From assembly GCF_002001125.1 (NCBI RefSeq), contig NZ_MUNV01000009.1:62001-126000 (forward strand): a DNA stretch of 64,000 nucleotides, read 5' to 3'. Below, piece by piece: positions 8,274 through 19,209 of this stretch. The notes beneath the pieces are model-generated. The model searched no databases, was not told the DNA's origin, and was given only the letters and a program-made list of their open reading frames with translations. The translations under genes were made by a program, and so were the position numbers. Numbering within the stretch: the first letter of the stretch is position 1; each line of letters opens with the position of its first letter. The stretch comes from Rhodanobacter sp. B04 (GTDB lineage: Bacteria; Pseudomonadota; Gammaproteobacteria; Xanthomonadales; Rhodanobacteraceae).

Positions 8274-9434
8274 TCAACCCGGACCGCGCGCGCTCGCCAG
8301 CGGCGGATGGATCGCCGCGCCATAACGCTTGCGCAGGGTTTCCACGCGCTCCACGTACACCTGGGTTTCGGCATAGGGCGGCACCCCGCTATAGCGCTGC
8401 ACCGCACCCGGCCCGGCATTGTAGGCGGCTGCAGCCAGCCGCTCGTTGCCATTGAAGTTGTGCAACAGCAGGCTCAGGTAGCGCGCGCCGCCACGGATAT
8501 TCTGATCGGTATTGAACGCATCCAGCACACCCATGTCGCTGGCCGTGGCAGGCATCAACTGCATCAGGCCCTGAGCTCCCTTCAGCGACAGCGCGCGCGG
8601 GTTGAATGCACTTTCGGCATGGATGATTGCGCGCAGGAACGCCTCGTCCACACCATATTCCATGCTGGCGGCGCGGATCGTGTCGGCATAGGCGGTGAGG
8701 TTGAGCGAAACGCTGCCCCAGCGGATCGTCGAATGCAGGTCGCAGGCGACGCAGGTGGCGATATAGCTGAACAACATGGTCACGGTGCGACCCTTCTGCC
8801 CCGCCACAGGCAGGTTGGTGTACTCCACGCTGCCGTCTGCCCGCACGATGCGGTAGACCGCTCCACGCAGGATGCGGGTGCCCGGGTCATCCGCGACTAC
8901 CGCCGGCGGCGCCGGTGCATCGTGTGATTCGTGATAGCTCCATTGACCGGGCGTGCCTGCGGCGGCCGCGGCCAAGGGCAGCTTGGCCGTCGTTTCGACC
9001 GAGCCATGCACCGCCGCCAGCGATGCGTGCCGCAGCTGGCCCGCATCGAGCGGCCGAGCAGTGGTCTCGACCGTTGCCTGCACGCGGGCGAGCGAAACCG
9101 GCTCAACCTCATCCGCAACAAGGCGGCGCGCGCTGGTTTCTACCGAACCGGTCACTCCCGTCAGCGAAATGCGCGGCGGCGCCTGGTGCGCCGGTGCCGA
9201 CGCGGCATAGGTACTTATCGGCTTGCAGCCGTGGTAGCCGATCTTGCTGCTGCTGAAGGCCACTTCGCCACTGGCCCCGGTGCACCGATACAGCGTGCCG
9301 GCCCGTGCCTGTGCGCACCAGCCTCCGGCCCACAGCAGCGCACAGCCCAGCACGACCCGGAACAGGATCGAGTGTGAAGGGAAGCTCCGGGCAGGCCGAT
9401 CGACGCTTCCCCCGTGGCTTGCGACGTCGAACAT
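8274..9434 (-). CDS. Secreted lytic transglycosylase (SLT domain) with 24-residue repeats
   Basis: A 386-residue protein with a hydrophobic export signal (about residues 23-45), a short DUF4124-like N-terminal segment (LYRCTGASGEVAFSS), a repeat region, then a C-terminal SLT domain (about 245-380) that would cleave peptidoglycan glycan strands. SLT hallmarks are present: the catalytic Glu in AIIHAESAFNP, then GAQGLMQLMPATA and AAYNAGPGAV. Residues ~90-155 hold three copies of a unit, SL-x-x-V-x-x-x-VET-(S/T)-A-(R/K), with a 24-residue period. The start is uncertain because no Met occurs between residue 1 and the mature protein; a non-ATG start nearer the signal is possible. Confidence 0.88.
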   Translation of the reverse strand: MFDVASHGGSVDRPARSFPSHSILFRVVLGCALLWAGGWCAQARAGTLYRCTGASGEVAFSSSKIGYHGCKPISTYAASAPAHQAPPRISLTGVTGSVETSARRLVADEVEPVSLARVQATVETTARPLDAGQLRHASLAAVHGSVETTAKLPLAAAAAGTPGQWSYHESHDAPAPPAVVADDPGTRILRGAVYRIVRADGSVEYTNLPVAGQKGRTVTMLFSYIATCVACDLHSTIRWGSVSLNLTAYADTIRAASMEYGVDEAFLRAIIHAESAFNPRALSLKGAQGLMQLMPATASDMGVLDAFNTDQNIRGGARYLSLLLHNFNGNERLAAAAYNAGPGAVQRYSGVPPYAETQVYVERVETLRKRYGAAIHPPLASARGPG

Positions 9435-9594
9435 GGATGCAGTGTGCCGTCACGCGCTTCCGGCGCCAAGTACGCGATCGCCATTTCGTGCACCGTGCAC
9501 CGTTCGCCGAACACTTCGATTCTGCAACAGTCGGGGCAGCTGTCCGATACCGCGCCGGCTGCCGCAAGTGCTTGATCCTCCATGCCATCGACTG

Positions 9595-9608
9595 GCAGGC
9601 ATGCCTGC
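9595..9608. promoter_or_regulatory. Perfect 14-bp palindrome upstream of miaB
   Basis: GCAGGCATGCCTGC is its own reverse complement and lies 67 nt before the miaB start, in the divergent gap shared with the transglycosylase gene. A TAGACT at 9616-9621 could be a -10 box for miaB, which would place the palindrome over the -35 region. It may be a regulator-binding site, but the regulator is unknown and a palindrome of this size can arise by chance in GC-rich DNA. Confidence 0.3.
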
Positions 9609-9675
9609 AGACAGGTAGACTGCGCGGTTCAGCGGATTGCACCTACTGCGCCACGAACCACGGTATTCCCACGCC

Positions 9676-11019
9676 ATGAGCGGCAAGCTTTTCATCAAGA
9701 CCCACGGTTGCCAGATGAACGAGTACGACTCGGCCAAGATGGCCGACGTGCTCAAGGCGTCGCATGGCATGGAATTGACCCAGGACGAGTCCGAGGCGGA
9801 CGTGATCCTGATCAACACCTGCTCGATCCGCGAGAAGGCGCAGGAGAAGGTGTTCAGCCAGCTCGGCCGCTGGAAGCAGCACAAGAAGGACGGCAAGCCG
9901 GTGTTGATCGGCGTTGGCGGCTGCGTGGCATCGCAGGAAGGCGACGCGATCGTCAAGCGCGCGCCCTACGTCGACCTGGTGTTCGGCCCGCAGACCCTGC
10001 ACCGCCTGCCACAGCTGATCGAGCAGCAGCGCGCCAGCGGCAAGCCGCAGGTGGACATCAGCTTCCCGGAGATCGAGAAGTTCGACCGCCTGCCCGAGCC
10101 GCGCGCCGAAGGTCCGACCGCCTTCGTCTCGATCATGGAAGGCTGCTCGAAGTACTGCAGCTACTGCGTGGTGCCGTACACCCGCGGCGAGGAAATCAGC
10201 CGCCCATTCGACGACGTCATCGTCGAGGTCGCCCAGCTCGCCGCGCAGGGCGTGCGTGAGGTGAACCTGCTCGGCCAGAACGTCAACGCGTATCGTGGCC
10301 CGACCCACGACGGCGGCATCGCGGACCTCGCCGTGCTGATCCACGCGATCGCGCAGATCGATGGCATCGGCCGCATCCGCTTCACCACCTCGCACCCGCT
10401 GGAGTTCTCCGACTCGCTGATCGAGGCCTACGCCAACGTGCCGCAGCTGGCCAACTATCTGCACCTGCCGGTGCAGGCCGGCTCCGACCGCATCCTCAGC
10501 GCGATGAAGCGCGGCTACACCGCGCTGGAGTTCAAGCAGAAGATCCGCAAGCTGCGCGCGGTGCGCCCGGACATCTGCGTGTCCTCCGATTTCATCGTCG
10601 GCTTCCCCGGCGAGACCGAGGCGGATTTCGAGAAGACCATGAAGCTGATCGACGACATCGGCTTCGACCAGAGCTTCTCCTTCATCTTCTCCTCGCGCCC
10701 CGGCACGCCGGCGGCGAATCTCGCCGACGACACGCCTGCGGCGGAAAAGCACGCCCGGCTGACCCGGTTGCAGGCAACCATCAACGCAAACGCGAAGCGG
10801 ATCAGCCAGGCGATGATCGGCAGCGTGCAGCGCGTGCTGGTGGAAAAGCCCAGCACGCGCGACGCCCGCGAACTGACCGGGCGCACCGAGAACATGCGCT
10901 TCGTCAACTTCCCGGGTCATCCGCGCCTGATCGGCCAGTTCGTCGATGTGGTGATCACCGAAGCGATGAGCAATTCGCTGCGCGGGCGTCTGCAGCTGGC
11001 GGACGGCGTGGCCGCCTGA
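9676..11019 (+). CDS. miaB: tRNA-2-methylthio-N6-isopentenyladenosine synthase MiaB
   Basis: Radical-SAM methylthiotransferase that converts i6A37 to ms2i6A37 in tRNAs reading UNN codons. The 447-residue form beginning [15 protein letters not shown] is chosen because it starts directly at the UPF0004 domain; an in-frame ATG 13 codons upstream has no family support. Cluster ligands are all present: C12, C49 and C83 for the auxiliary [4Fe-4S] cluster, and C157-x3-C161-x2-C164 (CSKYCSYC) for the SAM cluster. A C-terminal TRAM domain begins near residue 370. Confidence 0.98.
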   Translation: MSGKLFIKTHGCQMNEYDSAKMADVLKASHGMELTQDESEADVILINTCSIREKAQEKVFSQLGRWKQHKKDGKPVLIGVGGCVASQEGDAIVKRAPYVDLVFGPQTLHRLPQLIEQQRASGKPQVDISFPEIEKFDRLPEPRAEGPTAFVSIMEGCSKYCSYCVVPYTRGEEISRPFDDVIVEVAQLAAQGVREVNLLGQNVNAYRGPTHDGGIADLAVLIHAIAQIDGIGRIRFTTSHPLEFSDSLIEAYANVPQLANYLHLPVQAGSDRILSAMKRGYTALEFKQKIRKLRAVRPDICVSSDFIVGFPGETEADFEKTMKLIDDIGFDQSFSFIFSSRPGTPAANLADDTPAAEKHARLTRLQATINANAKRISQAMIGSVQRVLVEKPSTRDARELTGRTENMRFVNFPGHPRLIGQFVDVVITEAMSNSLRGRLQLADGVAA

Positions 11020-11073
11020 TTCGTTCTTAGCCTTAGCACGACACCCCACGCCCCCTGCCGAGACTTCCGCCGC

Positions 11074-12282
11074 ATGCATCGCACCAGTTCCATTCTGCTG
11101 CTGTTCGCGTTGCTGCTGTTCGGCATGCTCTCCAGCGCCCATGCCAGCATCGCCAATGCACCCGGTGCAAACCTTGAGGTGTCGCTGATCACCTACGGTC
11201 CCGGCGAAACCTACTGGGAACGCTTCGGCCATGACGCGATCGAGCTGCGCGACAGCGCCTCGGGCGAAGCGATCAACTTCAACTACGGCGTGTTCGATTT
11301 CAACGAGTCGAACTTCTTCGTCAACTTCGCCCGCGGCCGCATGCATTACCTGATGGATGCCGCACCGAGTACGCTCGACGAAAGCGACTACGTCACCGCC
11401 GGTCGCTCGGTGACCCGCCAGCGACTGGCATTGGACGCCGACCAGGCCGCCGCGCTGCGCGACTTCCTGTTGTGGAACCTGCGCCCGGAAAATGCCGGCT
11501 ACAACTACGACTACTACGTCGACAACTGCACCACCCGCGTGCGCGATGCGCTGGACAAGGCGCTTGGCGGCGTGCTGAAGACCCAGCTCAGCGCGCGTAC
11601 CGGCGGCATGACCTATCGCCAGCAGACGGCGCGCCTGATGAGCGCGCAGCCGTGGCTGATGCTGGTACTGGATCTTGGCCTGGGTCCGTATGCGGACCAG
11701 CCGCTCAACGCCTGGCAGGAAAGTTTTCTGCCGATGGTGCTGCAGACGCAGATGCGCGACGTCCGTATCGACAGCGGCCACGGTGCCCTGCAACCACTGC
11801 TGCAGGACGAACAGCTGCTGTCGCCGAACCGGCTGGACGTGCCACCGCCCAGCGCACCCGATTTGCGGCTTCCGCTGGCGCTGGGCGGGGTGTTGATCGC
11901 CATGTTGATCGTCGCGACACGACGCTGGTGGCCCACCGGCTACGCCCTGCTCGGCACGCTCTACCTGCTGCCGGCCGGCCTTGTCGGCGTCCTGCTGCTT
12001 GCCCTGTGGACACTGACCTCGCACCACTCGGCCTGGGCCAACGCCAACCTGCTGCTGTTCAATCCGCTGGCCTTCGCGCTGCTGCCGACGCTGTGGCGGG
12101 CACGCCGCGGCCAGGCCGCGGGGCGCTTCATCGATGGCGTGATCGCACTGCAGCTGCTGGCCGGATTGGCTGCCGTGCTGCTGCATCTGCTGCCCGGTGT
12201 CGTGCAGCAGAACCAACCCTGGCTGCTGCTCGCCCTGCCGTGCTGGATCGCACTGGCATGGAGCCTGCGGCGCACCGGCTGA
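11074..12282 (+). CDS. DUF4105 (Lnb N-terminal-like) periplasmic/membrane protein
   Basis: A 402-residue protein with a signal sequence (residues 1-26, ending near AHA), a large periplasmic domain and about four hydrophobic helices in the last 135 residues. The domain shows the DUF4105 pattern: VSLITYGPGETYWERFGHDA, FNYGVFDF, and YNYDYYVDNCTTRVRDAL with a conserved DNCxTR that resembles a papain/NlpC-type catalytic Cys. The family is related by sequence to the N-terminal region of some lacto-N-biosidases; its substrate in bacteria like this is not known to me. It follows miaB by 54 nt and converges on murA. Confidence 0.82.
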   Translation: MHRTSSILLLFALLLFGMLSSAHASIANAPGANLEVSLITYGPGETYWERFGHDAIELRDSASGEAINFNYGVFDFNESNFFVNFARGRMHYLMDAAPSTLDESDYVTAGRSVTRQRLALDADQAAALRDFLLWNLRPENAGYNYDYYVDNCTTRVRDALDKALGGVLKTQLSARTGGMTYRQQTARLMSAQPWLMLVLDLGLGPYADQPLNAWQESFLPMVLQTQMRDVRIDSGHGALQPLLQDEQLLSPNRLDVPPPSAPDLRLPLALGGVLIAMLIVATRRWWPTGYALLGTLYLLPAGLVGVLLLALWTLTSHHSAWANANLLLFNPLAFALLPTLWRARRGQAAGRFIDGVIALQLLAGLAAVLLHLLPGVVQQNQPWLLLALPCWIALAWSLRRTG

Positions 12283-12318
12283 CGCCATCGCCGCAGCTAC
12301 AGCTCACGACCTGCCAGT

Positions 12319-13858
<1,540 letters not shown>

Positions 13859-14063
13859 CGGGAATATTCCGTACACAACTGGGGTCGCCGCGGCAGGATT
13901 CCGGCGCGTGCCAAATCCAGGATGCGGCTTATGACGTTAAAATGAGAATATGCCATGGTAATGGAAATCCTCTGGCACAGAAACGACGGCAACTGCCGAC
14001 CGGCCTGACCACTGCGCAGTCGCCATGGCGATGCCGGCATCCGCCCCCTTCTCCCGAGAACTC
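13859..14063. other. Divergent promoter gap between ibaG-murA and the LPS/rpoN superoperon
   Basis: This 205-bp region must hold the promoters for both directions. The AT-rich patch at about 13931-13953 (TTAAAATGAGAATATGCC) is the obvious melting region; TAAAAT (about 13935-13940) could be a -10 for the rightward superoperon, but no convincing -35 was seen. No gene is visible. Confidence 0.4.
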
Positions 14064-15074
14064 ATGAACGCACGCATCGCCCCTCCCGCCCCGATCGACC
14101 TGAACCCGGACGCCATCGCGCGCAGTGCCCGCACGGTGGTCGCCACCGAAGCGGCGGCGGTGCAGGCGCTGGAATCGCGGATCGGACCGGACTTCGTCGA
14201 GGCTTGCCGGCTGATCCTGGCCTGCAAGGGCCGCGTGATCGTCAGCGGCATGGGCAAATCCGGGCACGTGGCGCGCAAGATCGCCGCCACCCTGGCCTCC
14301 ACCGGTACGCCGGCGTTCTTCGTGCATCCGGGCGAGGCCAGCCATGGTGACCTTGGCATGATCCTGCCGCAGGACGTTGTGCTGGCGCTGTCCTACTCCG
14401 GCGAGACCGACGAGCTGCTGTTCATCCTGCCGGTGATCAAGCGCCAGGGCATCCCGCTGATCGCGATCACCGGCAAGCCCGGCTCCTCGCTGGCGAGCCA
14501 GGCCGACGTGCATCTCGACGGCAGCATCTCCAGCGAGGCCTGCCCGCTGGGCCTGGCACCGACCACCAGCACCACGGTGGCGCTGGTGCTGGGCGATGCG
14601 CTGGCGATCGCGCTGCTGGACGCGCGCGGCTTTACCTCGGACGATTTCGCCCGCTCGCATCCGGCCGGCAGCCTTGGCCGGCGCCTGCTGCTGCGCATCA
14701 GCGACGTGATGCACAGCGGCGACGACGTGCCCAGGGTGCCGCCGGACGCCAGTCTTACCGCCGCCCTGGTCGAGATGACCCGCAAGCATCTGGGCATGAC
14801 CGCCGTGGTCGATGCCGAACAACGCTTGCTGGGCGTCTTTACCGATGGCGACCTGCGCCGCGCGCTGGACGACGAGGGCGTGGATCTGCGTGGCGCCACC
14901 GTGGCCGAACTGATGACCCGCGGCCCGAAGACGATCGGCGCCGACAAGCTGGCCGCCGAAGCGGCGCAGCTGATGGAAAAGCACCAGATCCACGCCTTGC
15001 TGGTGGTCGATGACGAGCACCGCGTGGTTGGTGCGCTGAACATTCATGATCTGCTCCGTGCACGTGTGGTCTGA
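14064..15074 (+). CDS. kdsD: D-arabinose-5-phosphate isomerase KdsD
   Basis: Interconverts ribulose-5-phosphate and arabinose-5-phosphate, the first step to Kdo for LPS inner core. The 336-residue protein from ATG 14064 has an N-terminal SIS sugar-isomerase domain (about 45-180: GRVIVSGMGKSGHVARKIAA, SYSGETDELL, the STTVALVLGDALA segment) and two C-terminal CBS domains (about 215-335, with LGVFTDGDLRRAL). An in-frame ATG 13 codons upstream is less likely. It is the first gene of the kdsD-kdsC-lptC-lptA-lptB-rpoN run. Confidence 0.96.
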   Translation: MNARIAPPAPIDLNPDAIARSARTVVATEAAAVQALESRIGPDFVEACRLILACKGRVIVSGMGKSGHVARKIAATLASTGTPAFFVHPGEASHGDLGMILPQDVVLALSYSGETDELLFILPVIKRQGIPLIAITGKPGSSLASQADVHLDGSISSEACPLGLAPTTSTTVALVLGDALAIALLDARGFTSDDFARSHPAGSLGRRLLLRISDVMHSGDDVPRVPPDASLTAALVEMTRKHLGMTAVVDAEQRLLGVFTDGDLRRALDDEGVDLRGATVAELMTRGPKTIGADKLAAEAAQLMEKHQIHALLVVDDEHRVVGALNIHDLLRARVV

Positions 15075-15118
15075 TCACGCGTCGCCTTCAATCACAACCG
15101 CTCGAGTCCGCGCCCTCC

Positions 15119-15658
15119 ATGTATCTGGCTGATCTACCTGCCGACGTCCTCGACCGTGCCGCCAAGGTGCGCCTGGCGGTATTCGACGTCGACGGCACCC
15201 TGACCGACGGGCGCCTGTGGTACAGCGAGGATGGCCACGAGACCAAGGTGTTCCATGTGCACGACGGCCTCGGCCTGAAGCAATTGCAGGCAAACGGTGT
15301 GCAGGTGGCCTTGATCACCGCGCGGATCAGCCATCCGGTGGCGCTGCGTGCCGAGGAACTGGATATCGCCCATGTCTACCAGGGCCAGGGCGACAAGCGC
15401 GCCTGCCTGCTGGAGCTGCTCGACGCACTGCATCTCGCGCCTGAGCAGGTCGCCTTTATCGGCGACGATCTGCCCGACCTGTCGCCGATGCGCATTGCCG
15501 GCCTGTCCATCGCCGTGGCCAATGCGCACCCCTGGGTCGCCGAACAGGCGCACTGGCAGACTAGCAAGAGTGGCGGGATGGGCGCCGCGCGCGAAGTGTG
15601 CGACCTGATCCTGCTTGCCCAGGGCAAGAGCGCGGCCGAGCGGGAGCGCTGGCAGTGA
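15119..15658 (+). CDS. kdsC: 3-deoxy-D-manno-octulosonate 8-phosphate phosphatase KdsC
   Basis: HAD-family phosphatase that releases free Kdo from Kdo-8-phosphate. It is a C0-type HAD of 179 residues: nucleophile D23 and acid/base D25 in VFDVDGTLTDG, motif II threonine in VALITAR, the conserved Lys in the GQGDKRACL segment, and motif IV GDDLPDLSPM. Its last four bases overlap the GTG start of lptC, indicating coupling. It sits 44 nt after kdsD. Confidence 0.97.
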   Translation: MYLADLPADVLDRAAKVRLAVFDVDGTLTDGRLWYSEDGHETKVFHVHDGLGLKQLQANGVQVALITARISHPVALRAEELDIAHVYQGQGDKRACLLELLDALHLAPEQVAFIGDDLPDLSPMRIAGLSIAVANAHPWVAEQAHWQTSKSGGMGAAREVCDLILLAQGKSAAERERWQ

Positions 15659-16332
15659 AGCTGTGGCTCTGGTTGCGCGACCGCCGCCTGCCTGCATCGA
15701 TTGTCCTGATCGCCCTGGCGGCAGGCATCCTGCAGGTGTTGCAGTGGTGGCTGGGGCCACCGTCGTCCAACCAGGATTTTGTAGGGCCGCCACGCTCCGG
15801 CTATACCCTGACCAATGCGCGCGTCACCGAATACGACGTCGACGGCATGCCCGGGCTGAGGGTGCAGTCGCCGCACCTGGAGCGGCGCGAGAGCGACGAC
15901 TCGCTCTATCTCAATTCACCCACCTTCCAGATGCCTGCCAAGCAACCGGGCATACCGGACTGGGAGGGCGAGTCCCTGTACGGCTGGGTCAACAAGCCGG
16001 GCACCCTGCTCAAACTGCAGGGCCCGGTCTACCTGCACCGTCCGGCCTTCGTCGATGCACAAGGCGTGACCCAGCCGGTAGCCACCCTGCACACCTCGGA
16101 AATCACCGCCTGGCCCAAGGAAAACCGCATGGAAACCGCGGAGCCTGCCTTGATGACGCAGGGCGACAGTAGAATGAACGGCGTCGGCATGCGCGCCAAT
16201 CTCAACGAAAATCATCTGGAGCTACTCCATGACGTCCACGGCACTCTTATCCCGCGCCAGAAGAACCATCCGGTTCGGCCTGGTACTCCTGGGGCTGCTG
16301 GTGCTGCAACCGGTGCTGGCCAAGCAAGATGA
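15655..16332 (+). CDS. lptC: LPS export protein LptC, GTG start, 3' end overlaps lptA
   Basis: Bitopic inner-membrane protein linking the LptBFG extractor to the periplasmic LptA bridge. The GTG at 15655 forms a GTGA overlap with kdsC; the N-terminus is short and basic with one membrane helix (about residues 10-30) and the rest is the periplasmic beta-jellyroll (YTLTNARVTEYDVDGMPGLR, MTQGDSRMNGVGMRANL). At 225 residues it is longer than E. coli LptC (191). The excess is a Pro/Gly/Ala-rich tail of about 30 residues that is read in a second frame across the first 104 nt of lptA, where lptA encodes its signal peptide. Confidence 0.93.
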   Translation: MKLWLWLRDRRLPASIVLIALAAGILQVLQWWLGPPSSNQDFVGPPRSGYTLTNARVTEYDVDGMPGLRVQSPHLERRESDDSLYLNSPTFQMPAKQPGIPDWEGESLYGWVNKPGTLLKLQGPVYLHRPAFVDAQGVTQPVATLHTSEITAWPKENRMETAEPALMTQGDSRMNGVGMRANLNENHLELLHDVHGTLIPRQKNHPVRPGTPGAAGAATGAGQAR

Positions 16333-16897
16333 CCGCAACCAGCCGATGAACGTGGTGCACGCCGACAGTTTCGACGGCTTCAATGCACCCAACAGCATCA
16401 CCACGCTGACCGGCCACATCCTCATCACCCAGGGCACCATGAAGGTGACCGGTGATCTGGCCAAGATCCACGTGGACGGCGACCAGCAGGTAAGCCGCAT
16501 CGTGGTGACCGGCAAGCCGGCACACATCGAGCAACTGGACGACAGCGGCAACCTGGTGACCGGCGACGCGCTTACGCTGGACTACGACAACATCAACGGC
16601 ATTGCCGTGCTCACCACCAATGCCGTGGTGCACCAGCAGGGCCGTGGCGAGGCGCATGGCGACAAGCTCACCTATAACACCCAGACCTCCTACATCACCG
16701 GTGAAAGCAACGGCGATGGCCGCGTGCACATGACCTTCCTGCCGAAACCCCACCCGGTGGCGCCAGGCAAGCCGGCCGCCGGCGAGCCGGTGGCCACACC
16801 CTCCAGCACCAAACCCGCCTCGGCATCGAGTACGGGCGCCAAGCCCGCGCCGGCGCCGGCCAGCAGTTCGTCGGCGTCTTCGCAGAGGCAGCCATAA
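16229..16897 (+). CDS. lptA: LPS transport periplasmic bridge protein LptA
   Basis: Soluble periplasmic beta-jellyroll that stacks end to end to carry LPS from LptC to LptD. The ATG at 16229 has GGAG seven bases upstream and opens a clear signal peptide (to about residue 31, VLA). The OstA-type domain follows (NQPMNVVHADSFDGF, TLTGHILITQGTMKVTGDLA, GDALTLDYDNINGIAVLTTN). The last ~45 residues are Pro/Ala/Ser/Lys-rich and probably disordered. The start lies 104 nt inside lptC. Confidence 0.95.
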   Translation: MTSTALLSRARRTIRFGLVLLGLLVLQPVLAKQDDRNQPMNVVHADSFDGFNAPNSITTLTGHILITQGTMKVTGDLAKIHVDGDQQVSRIVVTGKPAHIEQLDDSGNLVTGDALTLDYDNINGIAVLTTNAVVHQQGRGEAHGDKLTYNTQTSYITGESNGDGRVHMTFLPKPHPVAPGKPAAGEPVATPSSTKPASASSTGAKPAPAPASSSSASSQRQP

Positions 16898-16900
16898 CCG

Positions 16901-17620
16901 ATGCTCTCCGCTGAAGGTCTGCAGAAAAGTTTCAAGGCGCGCAAAGTGGTGCGGGATTTCGCTTTCTCGATCCGCGAGGGCGAGGTCGTCGGCCTGCTCG
17001 GCCCGAACGGCGCCGGCAAGACCACCTGCTTCTACATGGTGGTCGGGCTGATCGAAGCCGACGCCGGCAGCATCAAGCTGGACAAGCAGGACATCACCGG
17101 CCTGCCTATGCATGCCCGCGCCAAGCTCGGCATCGGCTACCTGCCACAGGAAGCCTCGGTATTCCGCCGGCTCAGCGTGGCCGACAACATCCTGGCAGTG
17201 CTGGAACTTCGCGAGGGCTTGAGCGAACAGCAGCGCAACAGCGAATTGGAAGGCCTGCTCGACGAGTTGAAGATCAGCCATATCGCCGGCCAGAAAGGTG
17301 TCAGCCTGTCCGGCGGCGAACGTCGCCGCGTTGAAATCGCCCGCGCGTTGGCCGCGCGGCCGCGCTACATGCTGCTGGACGAGCCGTTTGCCGGCGTCGA
17401 CCCGATTTCGGTCGGCGAAATCCAGCGCATCGTCCGCCACCTGAAGGAGCGCGGCATCGGCGTGCTGATCACCGACCACAACGTGCGCGAAACACTGGGC
17501 ATCTGCGACCGCGCCTACATCATGAGCGAAGGCGAGGTGCTGTCCCGCGGCACCCCGGCGCACATCCTCGCCGACGAAAAGGTGCGCGAGGTCTATCTGG
17601 GCCGCGAATTCCGCCTCTGA
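16901..17620 (+). CDS. lptB: LPS export ABC transporter ATPase LptB
   Basis: ATPase of the LptB2FG complex that powers LPS extraction. The 239-residue protein has Walker [10 protein letters not shown], the Q-loop in [12 protein letters not shown], signature LSGGERRR, Walker [14 protein letters not shown] and the H-loop in [11 protein letters not shown]; these match LptB rather than a generic importer ATPase. It starts 3 nt after the lptA stop and precedes rpoN, the standard order. Confidence 0.98.
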   Translation: MLSAEGLQKSFKARKVVRDFAFSIREGEVVGLLGPNGAGKTTCFYMVVGLIEADAGSIKLDKQDITGLPMHARAKLGIGYLPQEASVFRRLSVADNILAVLELREGLSEQQRNSELEGLLDELKISHIAGQKGVSLSGGERRRVEIARALAARPRYMLLDEPFAGVDPISVGEIQRIVRHLKERGIGVLITDHNVRETLGICDRAYIMSEGEVLSRGTPAHILADEKVREVYLGREFRL

Positions 17621-17723
17621 TCCCCATGCTCTTAAGGTTTGTGCGACAAGCGGTTGCGCACGGCTATGGCCGCGCCCGCGGGCAAGCGTTAGGATGGCCG
17701 CGAATTCCTTCGACCTGGCTGGC

Positions 17724-19190
17724 ATGAAACCCGCACTGCAGTTTCGTCTCCACCAGCAGCTGACCCTGACGCCGCAACTGCAGCAGGCGATCCGTCTGCT
17801 GCAGCTGTCGCAGCTGGAGCTGGAAGCCGAGCTGCGGCAGATCGCGGAGAGCAACCCGCTGCTGGAGTTCGCCGAAGAGATCGAGGACGAGGAAACCGTC
17901 GATCGCGAAAGCGCCGAAAGCGAATACCCAAGCGCCGAGAGCATCGCTGACGCAGGCAGCAGCCCAAATGACGGCGATGACGGTGGCGAGTGGGCCGATG
18001 GCGTCGTGGCCGAATCGCCGATCGACTTCTCCAGCAGCAGCGCCGGCAGCAGCGGCAGCGTCGGCTCGCGCGGCGATGACGACTTCGAACCGCAGAACGC
18101 CGCGCCGGAGACCTTGCAGCAACACTTGCTGTGGCAGCTCAACATGGCGTCGTTCAACCCGCGCCAGCATCTGATCGCCACCGTGCTGATCGACTTCCTG
18201 AATGCCGACGGCTATCTCTCCGAGGGGCTGGACGCGGTACTGGCGGTTCTCCCGGCCGACCTGAAGGCCGGGCTCGACGAGGTCGATGCCGTGCGTCGGC
18301 GGCTGCAGGGCTTCGACCCCGCCGGCGTCGGCAGCCTTGATCTGCGTGATTGCCTGCGCGTGCAACTGGAGCAGTTCGATCCGGGCACGCCGCAGCGCGA
18401 GCTGGCCCTGCGCATGGTCGACAGCGAGCTGGAACTGCTGGCGCGCAACGACATCGCGCGGTTGGCGCGCCGCCTGCGGGTCAGCGAGGACGAGGTGGCC
18501 GCCGCCGCGATACTGATCCGCAGCCTCGACCCCCGCCCGGGTGCCGCCCTGGATGCCACCCCGGTGGAATATGTCGCACCGGATGTCTACGCGCTGCGCG
18601 ATGGCAGCCGCTGGCGGGTCAGCCTGAATCCGGATGCGCAGCCGCGGCTGGGCCTCAACCAGCATTACTGCGGCCTGATCGCGCAGGCGCGCGGCGAGGA
18701 CGCCAGCTGGATGCGCGGCCAGCTGCAGGAGGCGCGCTGGCTGATCAAGAGCCTGGAATCGCGCGCCGAAACCCTGCTCAAGGTGGCCGAGGCGATCGTG
18801 CGCCGGCAAAGCGCATTCCTCGATTACGGCCCCGAGGCGATGCACCCGCTGGTATTGCGCGAAGTGGCCGAGGAGGTCGGCATGCACGAATCGACCATCT
18901 CGCGGGTCACCACCCGCAAATACATCCATACCCCGCGCGGCACGTTCGAGCTGAAGTACTTCTTTTCCAGCGGCGTCTCCACCGAGGACGGCGGCAGCGC
19001 CTCGGCTACCGCCATCCAGGCCATGCTGCGCAAGCTGATCGATGCGGAGGACGCACGCAGGCCGCTTTCCGACCAGGCCATCGCCGAGGAGTTGCAGCGC
19101 AAGGGCATCCAGGTCGCCCGTCGCACCGTGGCCAAATACCGGGAGGGACTGCGCATTCCCAGCTCCAGCGAACGTCAGCGCGCCAGCTGA
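17724..19190 (+). CDS. rpoN: RNA polymerase sigma-54 factor RpoN
   Basis: Sigma factor for -24/-12 promoters that need AAA+ activators. The 488-residue form starting MKPALQFRLHQQLTLTPQLQ is chosen; an in-frame ATG ten codons upstream precedes the conserved Gln-rich region I. Then come an acidic, Ser/Gly-rich region II (about 50-125), the core-binding domain, a helix-turn-helix (EVAEEVGMHESTISRVTTRK) and the RpoN box ARRTVAKYRE near the C-terminus, which reads the -24 element. It lies about 100 nt after lptB. Confidence 0.98.
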   Translation: MKPALQFRLHQQLTLTPQLQQAIRLLQLSQLELEAELRQIAESNPLLEFAEEIEDEETVDRESAESEYPSAESIADAGSSPNDGDDGGEWADGVVAESPIDFSSSSAGSSGSVGSRGDDDFEPQNAAPETLQQHLLWQLNMASFNPRQHLIATVLIDFLNADGYLSEGLDAVLAVLPADLKAGLDEVDAVRRRLQGFDPAGVGSLDLRDCLRVQLEQFDPGTPQRELALRMVDSELELLARNDIARLARRLRVSEDEVAAAAILIRSLDPRPGAALDATPVEYVAPDVYALRDGSRWRVSLNPDAQPRLGLNQHYCGLIAQARGEDASWMRGQLQEARWLIKSLESRAETLLKVAEAIVRRQSAFLDYGPEAMHPLVLREVAEEVGMHESTISRVTTRKYIHTPRGTFELKYFFSSGVSTEDGGSASATAIQAMLRKLIDAEDARRPLSDQAIAEELQRKGIQVARRTVAKYREGLRIPSSSERQRAS

Positions 19191-19209
19191 TCCGCATTCA
19201 CGTCCGTGC

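Noticed and set aside
9215..9583. Cys-rich 122-codon frame (begins MEDQALAAAG, has CPDCCRIEVFGERC) overlapping the start of the transglycosylase gene on the same strand
   Set aside because: Its first 45 residues look protein-like, but more than half overlaps the transglycosylase signal region in another frame and no family is known. A small gene or a frameshifted upstream gene remains possible.
9593..9608. Sigma-54-like promoter (TGGCA ... TGC) before miaB
   Set aside because: The distance between the GG and GC dinucleotides is one base too long for sigma-54; the resemblance comes from the palindrome.
9643..12288. 881-codon frame on the minus strand opposite miaB and the DUF4105 gene
   Set aside because: It covers two recognised genes antisense, is Gln/His/Arg-rich without domains, and has no ribosome site. 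It is a codon-bias shadow.
13930..13960. Fur box-like AT-rich sequence between ibaG and kdsD
   Set aside because: Only one half resembles the Fur repeat; the match is too weak to call.
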